Below are positions 1 to 9,123 of a DNA stretch of 64,000 nucleotides, in pieces. The notes under the pieces are model-generated. The model was not told where the DNA came from. It worked only from the letters and a program-made list of their open reading frames with translations, and made no database searches. The DNA lies in assembly GCF_024707545.1 (NCBI RefSeq), contig NZ_CP062230.1:124001-188000 (forward strand). The letters are read 5' to 3'. Source of the DNA: Mesorhizobium onobrychidis. Its GTDB lineage: Bacteria > Pseudomonadota > Alphaproteobacteria > Rhizobiales > Rhizobiaceae. Within the stretch, counting starts at the first letter, position 1. Every line of letters starts with the position of its first letter. A program made the position numbers and the translations under genes.

Positions 1-84
1 CGCGCGTGGGAAGGGAGTAACGGAAGACTTCTGGCGGCGTCCGCCATTTGCAGAGACTGCAATGCTAGTGGAGCACCTTGATCA

Positions 85-591
85 ATGAAGAGCTCCGCCG
101 CAGCCTTGCTGCTTTTTGCTCTTAATGGGTCTGATCCGGTCGAAGCGACCGAGTTTCAAAACAGCTATCTGCGCTTCGACCTGCCGGCGGGCTGGGCGTG
201 CGACACAGAGGAGACAGAGTTCGTTTGTGATCCGCCGCACGTCCAGGGCCAGCCAGTCTCTGCAGTCATGATCCTAACGGCGAAGGTTCCCGGGCCCGGT
301 GATGGACTTGCTGATTACAAGCAATTCCTAGAAAGCCGAGCCGCCGCCCTTGGCCAAGGAGCCATGATCAAGGCTCCGGCAAACGTCCAGATCGGAGACG
401 CGATTTGGGTCGACGGAACCCTCAAGGGATCAGAGATCCCAAGCTACCGAACACGGTATCTAGCGACAGTCAAAAACGGAATCGCAATTCTGTTTACGTT
501 CTCGGCTCACGAGTCCGTGTATTCCGACTTGGAGGGAGCCGCAGTTCTATCTGTGAGCACGCTCAAGGTTCTCGACGATTGGAAGAGGTAG
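85..591 (+). CDS. Secreted hypothetical protein, 168 aa
   Basis: I do not recognise the family. The N-terminus carries a short hydrophobic signal-like segment (AAALLLFAL) followed by a small-residue stretch that could be cleaved near residue 21, so the product is probably exported. The mature part is a single domain of about 145 residues with two cysteines (CDTEETEFVCD) that could form a disulfide, and alternating beta-type segments. The ATG at 85 is preceded by GGAG about 13 bases upstream, a loose spacing. The gene stands alone on the plus strand. Being real is supported by the signal peptide and by GC-biased third positions; the function is unknown. Confidence 0.6.
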   Translation: MKSSAAALLLFALNGSDPVEATEFQNSYLRFDLPAGWACDTEETEFVCDPPHVQGQPVSAVMILTAKVPGPGDGLADYKQFLESRAAALGQGAMIKAPANVQIGDAIWVDGTLKGSEIPSYRTRYLATVKNGIAILFTFSAHESVYSDLEGAAVLSVSTLKVLDDWKR

Positions 592-1001
592 GAGGCTTGC
601 TTGAACGGACTGATTGTACCGCGGCCACCACTGAGACAGGCCGGCATCTGAAGCGCTTCACAAAATACGACGTTCGCCGTTTGTCAGAAGCCAAGACCGC
701 TTCAGGATCAGAGGCTGACATTTGCTTTGGAGCGCCCGTCGGGGCTGCGCAAGGCTTGTCGGCTTGCTTGCGTGGCAGATGCTGATCGCGTTTCTGAGGA
801 GGCGCATGTAGCAGCGCTGCCATGCGCACTCGGGGATTCCCTGCCCGCGAGGACAGCGGGTCGCCTGCGATCGCGGCGTTCGGCGTCGGGCGATCGTCGA
901 TCATCGTGCCTCCTCCCCCCAACCATTCCGCAACGCCCGCGCCTACGAAATTCCGCGTTCACACCATGCCTTGCGCGTTCGCAGGACCGGCAGGCTGCCA
1001 A
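592..1001. other. Intergenic gap, no supported gene
   Basis: Several overlapping open frames on both strands cross this 410-base stretch, but their translations are rich in Arg, Ala and Ser with no recognisable motif, as expected for random open frames in GC-rich DNA. I see no RNA gene or strong terminator. Confidence 0.5.
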
Positions 1002-2180
1002 TCAGCGACGTCCGGATATTTCAGTATCCTCCGATGCGCTTATTGCTGCAGCACCCGTCGGGATGCTGTTGATCGCAAACAACGTCTTCAGATGGTCGGA
1101 CTTCTGTACACCTGGAAAATGACCGTTGAACAGGCCCTCGATAGTCCCGTCTTGAAACATTCCGTACAATGCATACGCCAAGCGTTCGGGAAAGTCCGGA
1201 AAGCGTCGCGTCGATGCCACGAGTGCGTAGGGCTCGTAGGTCGTACCGGCTGAGGCGGGCGCGGCAGCGGCCTCGCATCGAACGTTGTGGCGCTTTTCAT
1301 ACGTGGCGAGCGAGGCGGTGATGATATCCAGGTCACCGAAATACCGCGCCAGGCGGCCCTTGCAAAAGGCTTCCGCCGCAAGGTCGTGCGATGCGTAATC
1401 ATCTGCACAAATCTTCAGATGGCCCTTGCAGGAGGCGTCCGTCGCAAGGTCGTGCGATGCGTAATCATCTTCACAAATCTTCAGTCCATCCTCACCACTG
1501 CGCTTGGCCAGTTCCTGCACCTGCTCGCCGATTGTGGAGCCACGAACATAGCCGTAGGCGGCGAACATTTTCGTGTCGATCGGGTCGGGCCGGCGCAGGG
1601 TCAGGAATGGTTTCAGCTGCGAATCCTCGATCGTGGCGTCGACATAATCCGCTGGGTGTCCCGTGCCTTGTGTGAGCTTTTTTTTCAGATCATTGCAGCC
1701 GAATGCCTTATTCTTAACGTCGACCCTGTATGTGCCCTTCAGAAATGTCTTTCCCGTCTCTTTTTCCCGCTCTGGTTTCTGGGCGACGAACGACCCGTTC
1801 GCGACGAACACAATTGGTGAAAACGACAACTTCCCGACTTCTCCATCGCCCGTGAAGGTCTCCATCCTTGCAAGGTTTATCGTGGTCGGATCGCAAAGCA
1901 GATCATAGTCGCCCTCTCCTCTTTGTAAGAAAGCGACCCGTTTATCGGCATCGACATCCACCACGGTGAACTGGAATCCGGCGCGCACGACCGATTTGGT
2001 GCAGATGTCCAGCAAGAATCCCGAATAGGCCTTGGTTGCCGGATTCCTCCAGACGAAAGGTCTTGCATCTATCCGGGCGCCAATCACGACATCCGGTTTC
2101 TGAGCGGGGTCGGCGCGCGCCGCACCTGGCATCAACGCGTCGAGGAGCACCATTGCGACGATGAGAAGCGAAACGCGCAT
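1002..2180 (-). CDS. Periplasmic solute-binding protein, family 3-like, with internal 22-aa duplication
   Basis: This 392-residue protein has a clear signal peptide (residues 1-23, ending GAARA). The region after it (VIGARIDARPFVW, then GFLLDICTKSVVRAGF and GDYDLLCDPTTI) follows the pattern of bacterial extracellular solute-binding proteins family 3, the periplasmic amino-acid receptors of ABC transporters. No permease or ATPase gene lies nearby, so it may instead be a sensor-like receptor. It starts 3 bases after the stop of the membrane-protein gene on the same strand and is probably co-transcribed with it. An odd feature is a perfectly in-frame tandem duplication of about 66 bases (1381-1446 against 1447-1492 and flanks), which doubles the segment LKIC-DDYASHDLA. 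The lobe geometry of a standard family 3 protein would not need this insert. Confidence 0.7.
   Translation of the reverse strand: MRVSLLIVAMVLLDALMPGAARADPAQKPDVVIGARIDARPFVWRNPATKAYSGFLLDICTKSVVRAGFQFTVVDVDADKRVAFLQRGEGDYDLLCDPTTINLARMETFTGDGEVGKLSFSPIVFVANGSFVAQKPEREKETGKTFLKGTYRVDVKNKAFGCNDLKKKLTQGTGHPADYVDATIEDSQLKPFLTLRRPDPIDTKMFAAYGYVRGSTIGEQVQELAKRSGEDGLKICEDDYASHDLATDASCKGHLKICADDYASHDLAAEAFCKGRLARYFGDLDIITASLATYEKRHNVRCEAAAAPASAGTTYEPYALVASTRRFPDFPERLAYALYGMFQDGTIEGLFNGHFPGVQKSDHLKTLFAINSIPTGAAAISASEDTEISGRR
1365..1492 (-). repeat. 66-bp in-frame tandem duplication inside the solute-binding protein gene
   Basis: Two copies with period 66 bases (22 codons) are visible; the block starting aggtcgtgcgatgcg occurs at 1381 and again at 1447. 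Both copies read through in frame and differ at a few codons (CEDD against CADD, TDAS against AEAF), so the duplication is not brand new. Confidence 0.85.
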
Positions 2181-2183
2181 CGA

Positions 2184-4133
2184 TCAGGCCTCGTCCCGCT
2201 TGAGCGCTGCGCGCCGAAGCGCGAAACTGCGGTGGTTGGACAACAGTTCGCTGACGCAGAAGACCACGACGAAGCCAATGATGGCCGAGTTCAGCATTGC
2301 GTAGACGATCAATCCGCGATCGACTGCGTCCAGCGACGATCGGGGCGCGAACGCATTTTGCGCACTCGCCCAAGACGTCAGGGTACGACCCAGTCCGCCG
2401 GCGATACCCACGACCAGAGCAGCCGAAATCCCCCACAGGAAGCTGGAGAACGGCCGAAATCGGAATTTGGTAGGGTCCGTGACATGGACGGCCTGGGCGT
2501 CGAGCAGGAGCATCACCATGATGGCTAACACGCTGCCGCGGAGGGGTGTCGGCGCATTATACTCGAAGGTGAGCCGCATCGTGGTCCATGCCCTGACGAA
2601 CTCTGCCTGCCAGAAAGCGACGCCGACCACGAATAGGGTCGATACGGCCCAGGACAAGACGAACACCAGCAGAAGTTGCGGCAGGCTTACCGTCCAGTGC
2701 ACACGCCAGATGTTGCGCCAGCGGTTCGCCTGGATGCCGGCATCGCGGATCGCGAGAACGACCACCATCGGAATGCAGTAGCAGGTGAAAGCCGTGGAAA
2801 CATGGTTTAGTGCCCGCAGATAGATGTTGCCCGGCTCTTCTCGCTGAAGCTGCCACTCGAGGGAGCCGGGATAATAGCTCCAGACCAGCGAAAGCAGAAC
2901 AATTGTGCCGCTGCTCCACAGCCAGACGATGATCGAATGCGAGCGTATCGGTGCGGGAGACAATTGCGTTCCAATCAAATCTCCAAGAAAACCGTGCAGC
3001 TTCGCTCTCGCAAGGCTCTGCTGTCGATTGGATGTCTCCTTGTTGAGATCGCGTGATGAAGCAATATTCTTCTCAACGATGATTTCGTGTTCGACATAGA
3101 GCGCGAGCAGGAGGCACAAATCGTCCGCGAGCTCCTCGGCCTCCCCGGCAATCCTATCCCAAGTGACCAGGTTGGCTTTGGCCGGCGTCGCAGCCTCGCC
3201 ATTAGCTGGCGGATTAGACTCGGCCTTTACAGTGGGAATTTCGACAGGTGCTGCTTCGCCAGGTGAAAACCCGGTCTTTTCGTCGAGTGCTGAAATGAGC
3301 TTCTCTATGCGTAGGCGCAACTCATCTTCAAGCTGCGCAAACTGCTCGCGGCCCCGCGAATTCGACAGCTTCAGCTTTCGGTCGAGTATCCACACCAACG
3401 TGCCGAATATCAGCTCCAGATCGTTCCGGAAATCTTCCGGAGCCGTCAGCGCGTTTCCCGCGTGCTTTTTGTAGAACCGCAAGCGCTCCCAATATCCCCA
3501 CGGAATCAGGAGAGTGTCACCCAACTTTTTCTCGTCCGTGCCGGGGTCGAGCTCAAGCGAGCGGCGTCGGAGGTCTTCGCTGGCAGCCAGAACGCGCGTG
3601 GGAATCCCAGCCAGGCGGTGGGCGGCGGACCGCATCCATTCTTCGAAACGCTGCAGGATGGGAAAGGTCGGCGCCAGGCCGACAAGAATGAGCGCCACCG
3701 TCAGCGAGACGCGCGCGTCAATTCCAATGCCACCTTCCACCTGATTGACCACCGGATTGGGAGGCGTTTGCGTCCAAGAAGGGAGAGTGCCGGTATTGGC
3801 AGGCGTGAAGCCAGTGAAAATTCGCGCCGCGTCGGCGGCGCTCTCTGGAAGTTTGCTTGCTCCGAGAGCCTTCGAGGTGAGATCGGGACCACCGATGAGA
3901 GGCAGGATCTCCGCATAGGCGCAAAGAAATGCATAGATCAGAAGAAGCGTGGACGCATAAAGTGCGTAGGCGTTCAACACGACGCGGCGCGCTCTCAGCT
4001 TGTCCGGCGACAAGACGTCGATCAGCCGCTGCAAATGCCGGCCGCCACCTTGATAAGTCGCCTTGTTGAATCGTTCGTATGAGAAGAATACGATAACGAT
4101 CGCGCCAAAGAGTAACGCGATAACATCATCCAT
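2184..4133 (-). CDS. Large membrane protein of unknown function, 649 aa
   Basis: Not recognised as a named family. The protein opens with a membrane helix (residues 4-20, ALLFGAIVIVFFSYERF) and a second one near residues 55-80. A third lies around residues 145-160, before a long soluble segment (about 170-400) with charged, helix-forming sequence. The C-terminal third holds about five more membrane helices, including IIVWLWSSGTIVLLSLVW, LLLVFVLSWAVSTLFVVGVAFW and VLAIMVMLLLDAQAV. It lies 3 bases upstream of the solute-binding protein gene, which suggests a two-gene unit in which the membrane protein and periplasmic receptor act together. The start is the ATG at 4133; no obvious alternative is better. 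Confidence 0.65.
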   Translation of the reverse strand: MDDVIALLFGAIVIVFFSYERFNKATYQGGGRHLQRLIDVLSPDKLRARRVVLNAYALYASTLLLIYAFLCAYAEILPLIGGPDLTSKALGASKLPESAADAARIFTGFTPANTGTLPSWTQTPPNPVVNQVEGGIGIDARVSLTVALILVGLAPTFPILQRFEEWMRSAAHRLAGIPTRVLAASEDLRRRSLELDPGTDEKKLGDTLLIPWGYWERLRFYKKHAGNALTAPEDFRNDLELIFGTLVWILDRKLKLSNSRGREQFAQLEDELRLRIEKLISALDEKTGFSPGEAAPVEIPTVKAESNPPANGEAATPAKANLVTWDRIAGEAEELADDLCLLLALYVEHEIIVEKNIASSRDLNKETSNRQQSLARAKLHGFLGDLIGTQLSPAPIRSHSIIVWLWSSGTIVLLSLVWSYYPGSLEWQLQREEPGNIYLRALNHVSTAFTCYCIPMVVVLAIRDAGIQANRWRNIWRVHWTVSLPQLLLVFVLSWAVSTLFVVGVAFWQAEFVRAWTTMRLTFEYNAPTPLRGSVLAIMVMLLLDAQAVHVTDPTKFRFRPFSSFLWGISAALVVGIAGGLGRTLTSWASAQNAFAPRSSLDAVDRGLIVYAMLNSAIIGFVVVFCVSELLSNHRSFALRRAALKRDEA

Positions 4134-4155
4134 CGCGATTTCTCACATCTTCCAG

Positions 4156-4254
4156 TCAGCGGCAGGTCTGGACAGCCGGGTTACAGGCCGCTTGCGCGAA
4201 CACTGTTGCCGGCATAGCAGCGGTGAAAAAAAGCAGGAGAAACAACGTCTTCAT
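4156..4254 (-). CDS. Tiny exported peptide, 32 aa
   Basis: The open frame runs from further upstream, but the ATG at 4254 is the only start with a good ribosome site (GGAGAG, 6 bases upstream). It gives a typical signal peptide (MKTLFLLLFFTAAMPATVFAQ) with a mature part of only about 11 residues holding two cysteines. It is the first gene upstream of the 649-residue membrane protein, 22 bases before it, and could belong to the same operon. Such peptides are often overlooked; the call rests on the signal peptide and ribosome site only. Confidence 0.45.
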   Translation of the reverse strand: MKTLFLLLFFTAAMPATVFAQAACNPAVQTCR

Positions 4255-4943
4255 CGACACTCTCCACTCAATTATCAATAAAGTATCCGATAAAGCGTGA
4301 TCCGGCAATATATTTAAATCGAGGTAAGTAGAAACCTGAACCACTGCGAGTTTTCTTGTCGGGCTTACATGGCTCTCTAGGCCGCGCCTTAATTCCGCAA
4401 CCACCAGCAAACTGAGCCATCCCGATTAGGTCTCGCTGGGACGCCCAGGTGCATCGACGCGATCCACCCGCGCTCAAATCGCGGAAAGTTACGACTCGGT
4501 AGCCATCAAAGCGTGGGGGCGGCTCCCGACGCGTTTCCGCGAACAGGTACTGTTTTTCAGGATTGTTCTGCGCCGTGCTCGCTGATTCCCGCTCAGGTCG
4601 CCATGTCGCGAGTAGTCTTGCCAGCCTTCGGCACCGTCGCCGCGCCTAGTTTTGCGATGTGTTCGCCAGAGGAACAGAGAAGTCGTTCAGCCGTTCAGAG
4701 GGCCGTTAACGAGGAAGATAGCGCGAGGAATCCGTGTTTGATCGGGACGTCAAAGTGCTGAGCAAATGCGACCAGGCCCAAGCGTGGAAAATCACGAGTG
4801 ATCACTTTCTACATGCCCCAGTTAGCGGCCCCATCTCTTCACCATCGGCATGCAAGCGTTTGAAATTTATTAGGATTCCTGTCATGGTGTTTTGACGCAT
4901 AACCTTCCGTTGCTGCGGGTCGTCAACTCTCTCCCTCATCGAG
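4255..4943. other. Intergenic gap, no supported gene
   Basis: About 690 bases with no convincing coding sequence, RNA or repeat on either strand. The first part is AT-richer (4260-4340) and lies upstream of the minus-strand three-gene unit, so its promoter is expected here; I cannot assign clear boxes. Confidence 0.4.
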
Positions 4944-5153
4944 GTGGCGATGGGCGAGACCGACGGGTACGTGGCCGTGGGCGACTCGACTTGGGACGTG
5001 ATGGCAGGACTACCCATCCTCGCCAATCTGGGGATCTCGCATACCATCGACTGGGACCAGACAGAGCTCCAGGAGAAGCTCCGATTCGCGTGCGGAAGCG
5101 ATGAATTCCTGGAGCGAGTGCGCCCACTTCTGGAGACCGTCGGTGCGGCGTGA
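4944..5153 (+). pseudogene. Short orphan fragment, 69 aa, HAD-like sequence possible
   Basis: The translation contains VGDSTWDVMAGLPILANLGI, which resembles the GDS-x-x-D motif near the end of HAD-type phosphatases. The product is much shorter than any HAD enzyme, and no upstream domain precedes it in any frame. The stop overlaps the GTG start of the next fragment (5143), which hints that the two once formed an operon. I regard it as the 3' remnant of a lost gene; the family assignment is weak. Confidence 0.25.
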
Positions 5154-5643
5154 AGTCAAGCACACGCGAGCCGACAAGCCAGCAGAGGACTATCCGGACT
5201 ATCCGTTGACTCTGGGACAATTGCGGCAACTTACCGTCGATGGCAGGGGCGTCGCAGACATCCGCCTGCTGCAAGTCGAAGACGGTCCCGGCAGAGGCCA
5301 GCGGCTTCTCGTGGTCCGCAACGCGACCGGTGTCGGCTTCGAGATCGCAGTAGACCGAGGCTTCGATGTCTCGAGCGCCACCTGGCGCGGAATAAACATC
5401 GGATGGAACAGCGCAAACGGCTTGCCCTGGCCGCCAAACTCTGTCGATGCCGAAGAAGGCGTCGGCTTTTATAGGAATTTCGATGGTTTTCTCGTCACCT
5501 GTGGCCTGGACCACATCGGTGCCGCCCGACGCGATGGTGCGGATCGCTACATCCACAAGCACCGAAGACAGGTCTTCAATCCGCTGCATGGGCGGATTTC
5601 CAGCCAGCGGGCGACAATTTCAGGGTACGGGGATGAACGCTGA
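5143..5643 (+). pseudogene. Truncated DUF4432 (aldose-epimerase-like) gene
   Basis: The frame entered at the GTG at 5143 gives LLVVRNATGVGFEIAVDRG, then FDVSSATWRGINIGW and GFYRNFDGFLVTCGLDHIG. This is the N-terminal part of the DUF4432 family of aldose-1-epimerase-fold proteins, which act on sugars and usually have about 340 residues. Here only about 165 residues remain and the frame ends in unrelated sequence (GYGDER then stop), 30 bases before the end of the converging DNA ligase gene. The missing half carries much of the sugar-binding cleft, so the gene is almost certainly dead. Confidence 0.6.
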
Positions 5644-5674
5644 GATTCTGTCGATGCGAAGGACAAGTCTGCCT

Positions 5675-6559
5675 TCATCGCCTCTGCGTGGATTCATCCC
5701 AGAAGTCCTGCAGTGAGGCATGGCGAAGATCTTCCTCGCCCCGAAGGTGCTTCACGCGGGCTTTGATGCCTGGCTTGACCCACTGCGTTGCCGGCCGCCT
5801 TGGCATGTCTTTGGGCGGTGGCCCGGCATGTTCCTGGACTCTTTTCCAAAGTCGTTCCCGCATCTCGCGGTTGACGCTCACGAACGCGCTCCCCACATAT
5901 TTTCGAGTGCCGGGCTCGGCCATGAGCGCGAATGCCGGCTTACCCCTTTCACGCTCAACGCCGAGCAGTTCGAATTCGCCGATGGTGAAGCATTTAGTCT
6001 TCAGCCAATTGGTCGTCGGGCCGCTGCGGTACTTTGAGTCAGATCGCTTCGACACCATTCCTTCTAGACCGGCCAAATCTAGGAGATGATAGATCGCGTC
6101 TGGCTCGCCGGGCAATGACTCGCTGAATTGGATGCGGCTACCTGGCTCTATCAGGCCGGCCAAAATTTCCCGCCTGTCCTCCAGTACCATGTCGCGTAGG
6201 TCGTGGCCATTTAGGTGCAGCAGATCGAAAGCGCCGAGATAGAGGTCGTGCTGGCGGCTCGTGATGGCTTTCCGTAGGGCTGCGAAATCGGACAGCCCCG
6301 CCTCATTGGTGACGATGATCTCACCGTCGATGATGGCGTTTTGGACGTCCAGCCGTTTAGCTGCGTCAACCAAGTCTCGATATTTTGCCGACCAATCCAG
6401 ACCACGACGGGTAAAGATGCGAACGTCCGCGTCGTCGATGACAATCTGCGATCGGTAGCCGTCGAACTTGACCTCATGAATCCAGTCGTCACCCTCGGGA
6501 GGCTTCTCCACCAAGGTCGGCATCAACGGCGCGACGAACTTCAAACGCATGAACGGCAC
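5675..6559 (-). CDS. ATP-dependent DNA ligase (LigD ligase-domain type)
   Basis: This 294-residue protein is a stand-alone ATP-dependent DNA ligase catalytic core. The adenylation motif KxDG appears as EVKFDGYR with nucleophile Lys31. It is followed by FTRRG (motif Ia-like), IDGEIIV (motif III), LEGMVSKR (motif IV) and WLKTK (motif V), with a C-terminal OB-fold segment (about residues 200-294). The length and order match the ligase domain of LigD, which seals breaks in bacterial non-homologous end joining, but no polymerase or phosphoesterase domain and no ku gene is present. Extra lone ligases of this kind are common on rhizobial replicons. It converges on the broken DUF4432 gene. Confidence 0.9.
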   Translation of the reverse strand: MPFMRLKFVAPLMPTLVEKPPEGDDWIHEVKFDGYRSQIVIDDADVRIFTRRGLDWSAKYRDLVDAAKRLDVQNAIIDGEIIVTNEAGLSDFAALRKAITSRQHDLYLGAFDLLHLNGHDLRDMVLEDRREILAGLIEPGSRIQFSESLPGEPDAIYHLLDLAGLEGMVSKRSDSKYRSGPTTNWLKTKCFTIGEFELLGVERERGKPAFALMAEPGTRKYVGSAFVSVNREMRERLWKRVQEHAGPPPKDMPRRPATQWVKPGIKARVKHLRGEEDLRHASLQDFWDESTQRR

Positions 6560-6731
6560 TCACAGACCGCGATTCAATCCTTCCGGTTATATTAGGTTCA
6601 AGAAATACACGGTGCGGCAACAAACCGACATCGTCAACGTTGCAGATCAATGAAGCTCCGCACCGACAACGAAGCCGCTGGCTACATGGGAAGGCCGCAC
6701 GACAGGAAGCCGAGAGCTGAAGCCGAGCCCC

Positions 6732-6953
6732 GTGACAGCAAACGGCTACCGCTCACAGCCCGACCGAGAGTGGTTCTACCACTTCAGGGAGGGCGGATAC
6801 GAATCCATCCTTCACTTAGACATTCAGGTCGAAACGCACGCCCAGCGAGAACTTGTCCGCTCGGCTCTCAAGAAGGTGCATGTGCCCGGCGAGGAAATGC
6901 CCGACGGCTTTGGCCGGCGATGTGCCCGCGGACTCCATTCGGATGCGCTGTGA
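6732..6953 (+). CDS. Small conserved-looking hypothetical protein, 73 aa
   Basis: From the GTG at 6732 the frame reads DREWFYHFREGGYESILHLD and continues to LVRSALKKVHVPGEEMPDGF, a compact acidic/aromatic sequence with the look of a real small protein rather than a random frame. No function can be assigned. Its stop overlaps the ATG of the next small gene by 11 bases (ATGCGCTGTGA), an arrangement typical of translational coupling. Confidence 0.4.
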   Translation: MTANGYRSQPDREWFYHFREGGYESILHLDIQVETHAQRELVRSALKKVHVPGEEMPDGFGRRCARGLHSDAL

Positions 6954-7095
6954 GCAGTGCGGAAAGCGAGAATGGATGCGAGTTTCGTTCGAAACGTTGC
7001 CTGCCGTGGAGCGGCAGACGATCCGGGTGAGGCGGCTTGTCGACATCAAGACAAGGCGCATTCCGATTGGCGGGATGAATAGTCACCCACCCTAG
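6943..7095 (+). CDS. Small zinc-ribbon-like protein, 50 aa
   Basis: The product begins MRCEQCGKREWMRV, a CxxC knuckle. No second CxxC pair follows, so metal binding would need a partner or other ligands. It overlaps the preceding small gene by 11 bases. Role unknown; I infer a small regulatory or adaptor protein only from size and the knuckle. Confidence 0.35.
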   Translation: MRCEQCGKREWMRVSFETLPAVERQTIRVRRLVDIKTRRIPIGGMNSHPP

Positions 7096-7269
7096 CCCAG
7101 ACCTCGATCTCGAAAACCATCGTCGCCTTCAAAATTGGCCGGTGGCGTTCGTCGCAGACCTGGATTTCCATGCGGCGGCGGCTTTGGGTAAATGCGACGC
7201 TCCTTACATACTCAGCCAATGCAGCGGACGCCTCCAGTCGGGCAGCATCGAGCCCCGCGGCCCACGGGT

Positions 7270-7959
7270 TTAGTTAGGCCCCAGCAGGTCCAGCCTGACG
7301 AGGCTAAGCGTAGTCCGGTAGCTGTTGATGAACGATTTGAAATGTTCCCCCTCTTTCAGGAAGTCGCCGAAGAAAGGCAGATTTTCGAAAAAATCCATAG
7401 CGTCAGGCACATGGGAGTCCTTGACGGATCTGTATTCGACAAGCATTTGGTCGAAAAATTCCTTCATGGCTATGACACCTTCCTTGATCTCCTCACTGTA
7501 GGTCAGGGACTGCTTCCCAGTCTCAACGTCATGCCAAACTCGCGATAGCTTTTCCTTTACGACAATGAACTCATCCTCCACCATGGATCGGTAGAGGCCT
7601 GCCAATTTTGGCGACGGGGCGTTGAGAAACGTGTCGCGCTTGCCGGTTGCTTCATATCGGGCGTTGACGAACCCGTTGATGAGATCCTTGCGGAATTGAT
7701 CCTTTGCGGCCTCAACCTGCCGGCGTGCTTGCACGCTGTCGGACAAGACCTTCAGCAAACTCGTCACGATCGCGCCGCCAATGCCTATGTAAATCAGTTG
7801 GATGCTGGTTTTCGCCACCTCTAGCCAGAACAGAAAGGTCGGGGTGTCCTTGTCTGGGGCTGTACGGACAAAGCCGTAGGCGACACAGATCACGGCAAGG
7901 GCAACCACTAGGATGAACATGATTGCCAGTATGATTGCCGTGGAGGAGCGCTTGAACAT
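7270..7959 (-). CDS. Membrane-anchored hypothetical protein, 229 aa
   Basis: The frame extends upstream to 8091, but the ATG at 7959 has a strong ribosome site (GGAGAAG 5 bases before it) and gives a sensible topology. A first membrane helix covers residues 7-29 (AIILAIMFILVVALAVICVAY) and a second residues 42-65 (FWLEVAKTSIQLIYIGIGGA). They are followed by a soluble, charged, mostly helical C-terminal domain (about 70-229). No catalytic motif is visible. It stands alone, upstream of the hairpin and TTGCAA cluster at 8250-8361. Confidence 0.6.
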   Translation of the reverse strand: MFKRSSTAIILAIMFILVVALAVICVAYGFVRTAPDKDTPTFLFWLEVAKTSIQLIYIGIGGAIVTSLLKVLSDSVQARRQVEAAKDQFRKDLINGFVNARYEATGKRDTFLNAPSPKLAGLYRSMVEDEFIVVKEKLSRVWHDVETGKQSLTYSEEIKEGVIAMKEFFDQMLVEYRSVKDSHVPDAMDFFENLPFFGDFLKEGEHFKSFINSYRTTLSLVRLDLLGPN

Positions 7960-8253
7960 AACTCTTCTCCAGATGGCAGCGCGTTTTTCTAAGTAGACCC
8001 AATAGGTGAGTCTGCGCGCTGCACCAAAGCTCGTCAAGATGCGCTGCGGCGCCCACCGATCTGCAACTGCCATGCCGGCGTAGGCCAACAAGAACGATAA
8101 TCATAGTGGATCACTGTAGGTAATTTTCGCGGCATAGTTGCCTCGATCCAATAGCAGCCGCTTTCGGCCGGGCCTCCTTCTTGGGTAGCGCCCTCTCTTC
8201 CGCCTTGACTTTCCTTAGCCTAGCTTTCTCACCGTCGGGTTTCGCCTGGGCAA

Positions 8254-8280
8254 AGCCCGCTTCGGCGGGCTATTTGTTGT
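8254..8280. terminator. Rho-independent terminator, possibly bidirectional
   Basis: AGCCCGC, loop TTCG, GCGGGCT, followed on the plus strand by a T-rich run (tatttgttgt) and on the minus strand by TTTG. It lies about 150 bases downstream of the corrinoid-protein gene, which is transcribed towards it. Confidence 0.65.
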
Positions 8281-8361
8281 GTTGCAGGTATGTTGCATGG
8301 ACTGAATTGCAACACGTTGCAAAGCGCACAAATGCGCGGAATATGTTGCAACGTGTTGCGC
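8281..8361. repeat. Cluster of TTGCA repeats and near-palindromes
   Basis: GTTGCA occurs at 8281 and 8292, then the near-palindrome TTGCAACACGTTGCAA at 8307-8322 and an inverted partner TGTTGCAACGTGTTGCGC at 8344-8361. The spacing and symmetry look like operator or recombination-site structure rather than coding DNA. The intergenic stretch 8092-8424 holds nothing else besides the adjacent terminator. Confidence 0.5.
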
Positions 8362-8424
8362 TAGGTTTGGTGTATCAATCTCAGGCTAATCTATTGAGAT
8401 TGCTATATGAATTGGCTAAAAAGC

Positions 8425-9123
8425 TCAGGCCGAAGCGCGGACGTTGTGCTTGCGCTTCATGAAGTCCTTGGCGGTCTCGACCGCCACGGCAGCGTCGCGG
8501 CAATAGGCGTCGGCGCCGACTGCCTTGCCGAACTCCTCGTTGAGCGGCGCACCGCCGACCAGCACGACATAGTCGTCGCGGATGCCCTTTTCCTTCATCG
8601 TATCGATGACGACCTTCATGTAGGGCATGGTCGTGGTTAAAAGCGCCGACATGCCGATGATGTCGGGCTGATGCTCCTCAATCGCTGCCATGTATTTTTC
8701 GACGGCATTGTTGATGCCGAGATCGATGACGTCGAAGCCGGCGCCTTCCATCATCATGCCGACGAGATTCTTGCCGATGTCGTGGATGTCGCCTTTGACG
8801 GTGCCGATGACCATCTTGCCCTGCTTGGGCGCGCCGGTGGCGGCGAGCAGCGGGCGCAGGATGAACATGCCGGCCTTCATCGCGTTGGCGGACAAAAGCA
8901 CTTCCGGCACGAACAGGATGCCGTCGCGGAAATCCTCGCCGACGATGCGCATGCCTTCGACCAGCGCCTCGGTCAGCACCTTGTAGGGCGCCCAACCGCG
9001 CTCGAGGAGGATCTGTGTGCCTTCCTCGATCTCGTCCTTCAGCCCGTCATAAAGATCGTCGTGCATCTGCTGCACCAACTCGTCGACGGAAAGGTCGGAA
9101 AGGATGATCTCGTCGTCGGACAT
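8425..9123 (-). CDS. Corrinoid (B12-binding) methyltransferase protein, MttC/MtbC-like
   Basis: This 232-residue protein has the two-part architecture of methyltransferase corrinoid proteins. A helical cap covers residues about 8-95 and a Rossmann-like B12-binding domain about 100-220. The base-off/His-on motif DxHxxG is present as GDIHDIGKN, with His114 the expected lower cobalt ligand. Such proteins shuttle methyl groups from substrates such as trimethylamine or glycine betaine, via a partner methyltransferase, to an acceptor. No methyltransferase gene (mttB/mtgB type) lies in the window. The start at 9123 (MSDDE) is preferred over the GTG 15 bases upstream because GAGG sits 9 bases before it. 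The upstream neighbour on the same strand is a solute-binding protein, so this may be what is left of a methylamine or betaine uptake and demethylation locus. Confidence 0.85.
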   Translation of the reverse strand: MSDDEIILSDLSVDELVQQMHDDLYDGLKDEIEEGTQILLERGWAPYKVLTEALVEGMRIVGEDFRDGILFVPEVLLSANAMKAGMFILRPLLAATGAPKQGKMVIGTVKGDIHDIGKNLVGMMMEGAGFDVIDLGINNAVEKYMAAIEEHQPDIIGMSALLTTTMPYMKVVIDTMKEKGIRDDYVVLVGGAPLNEEFGKAVGADAYCRDAAVAVETAKDFMKRKHNVRASA

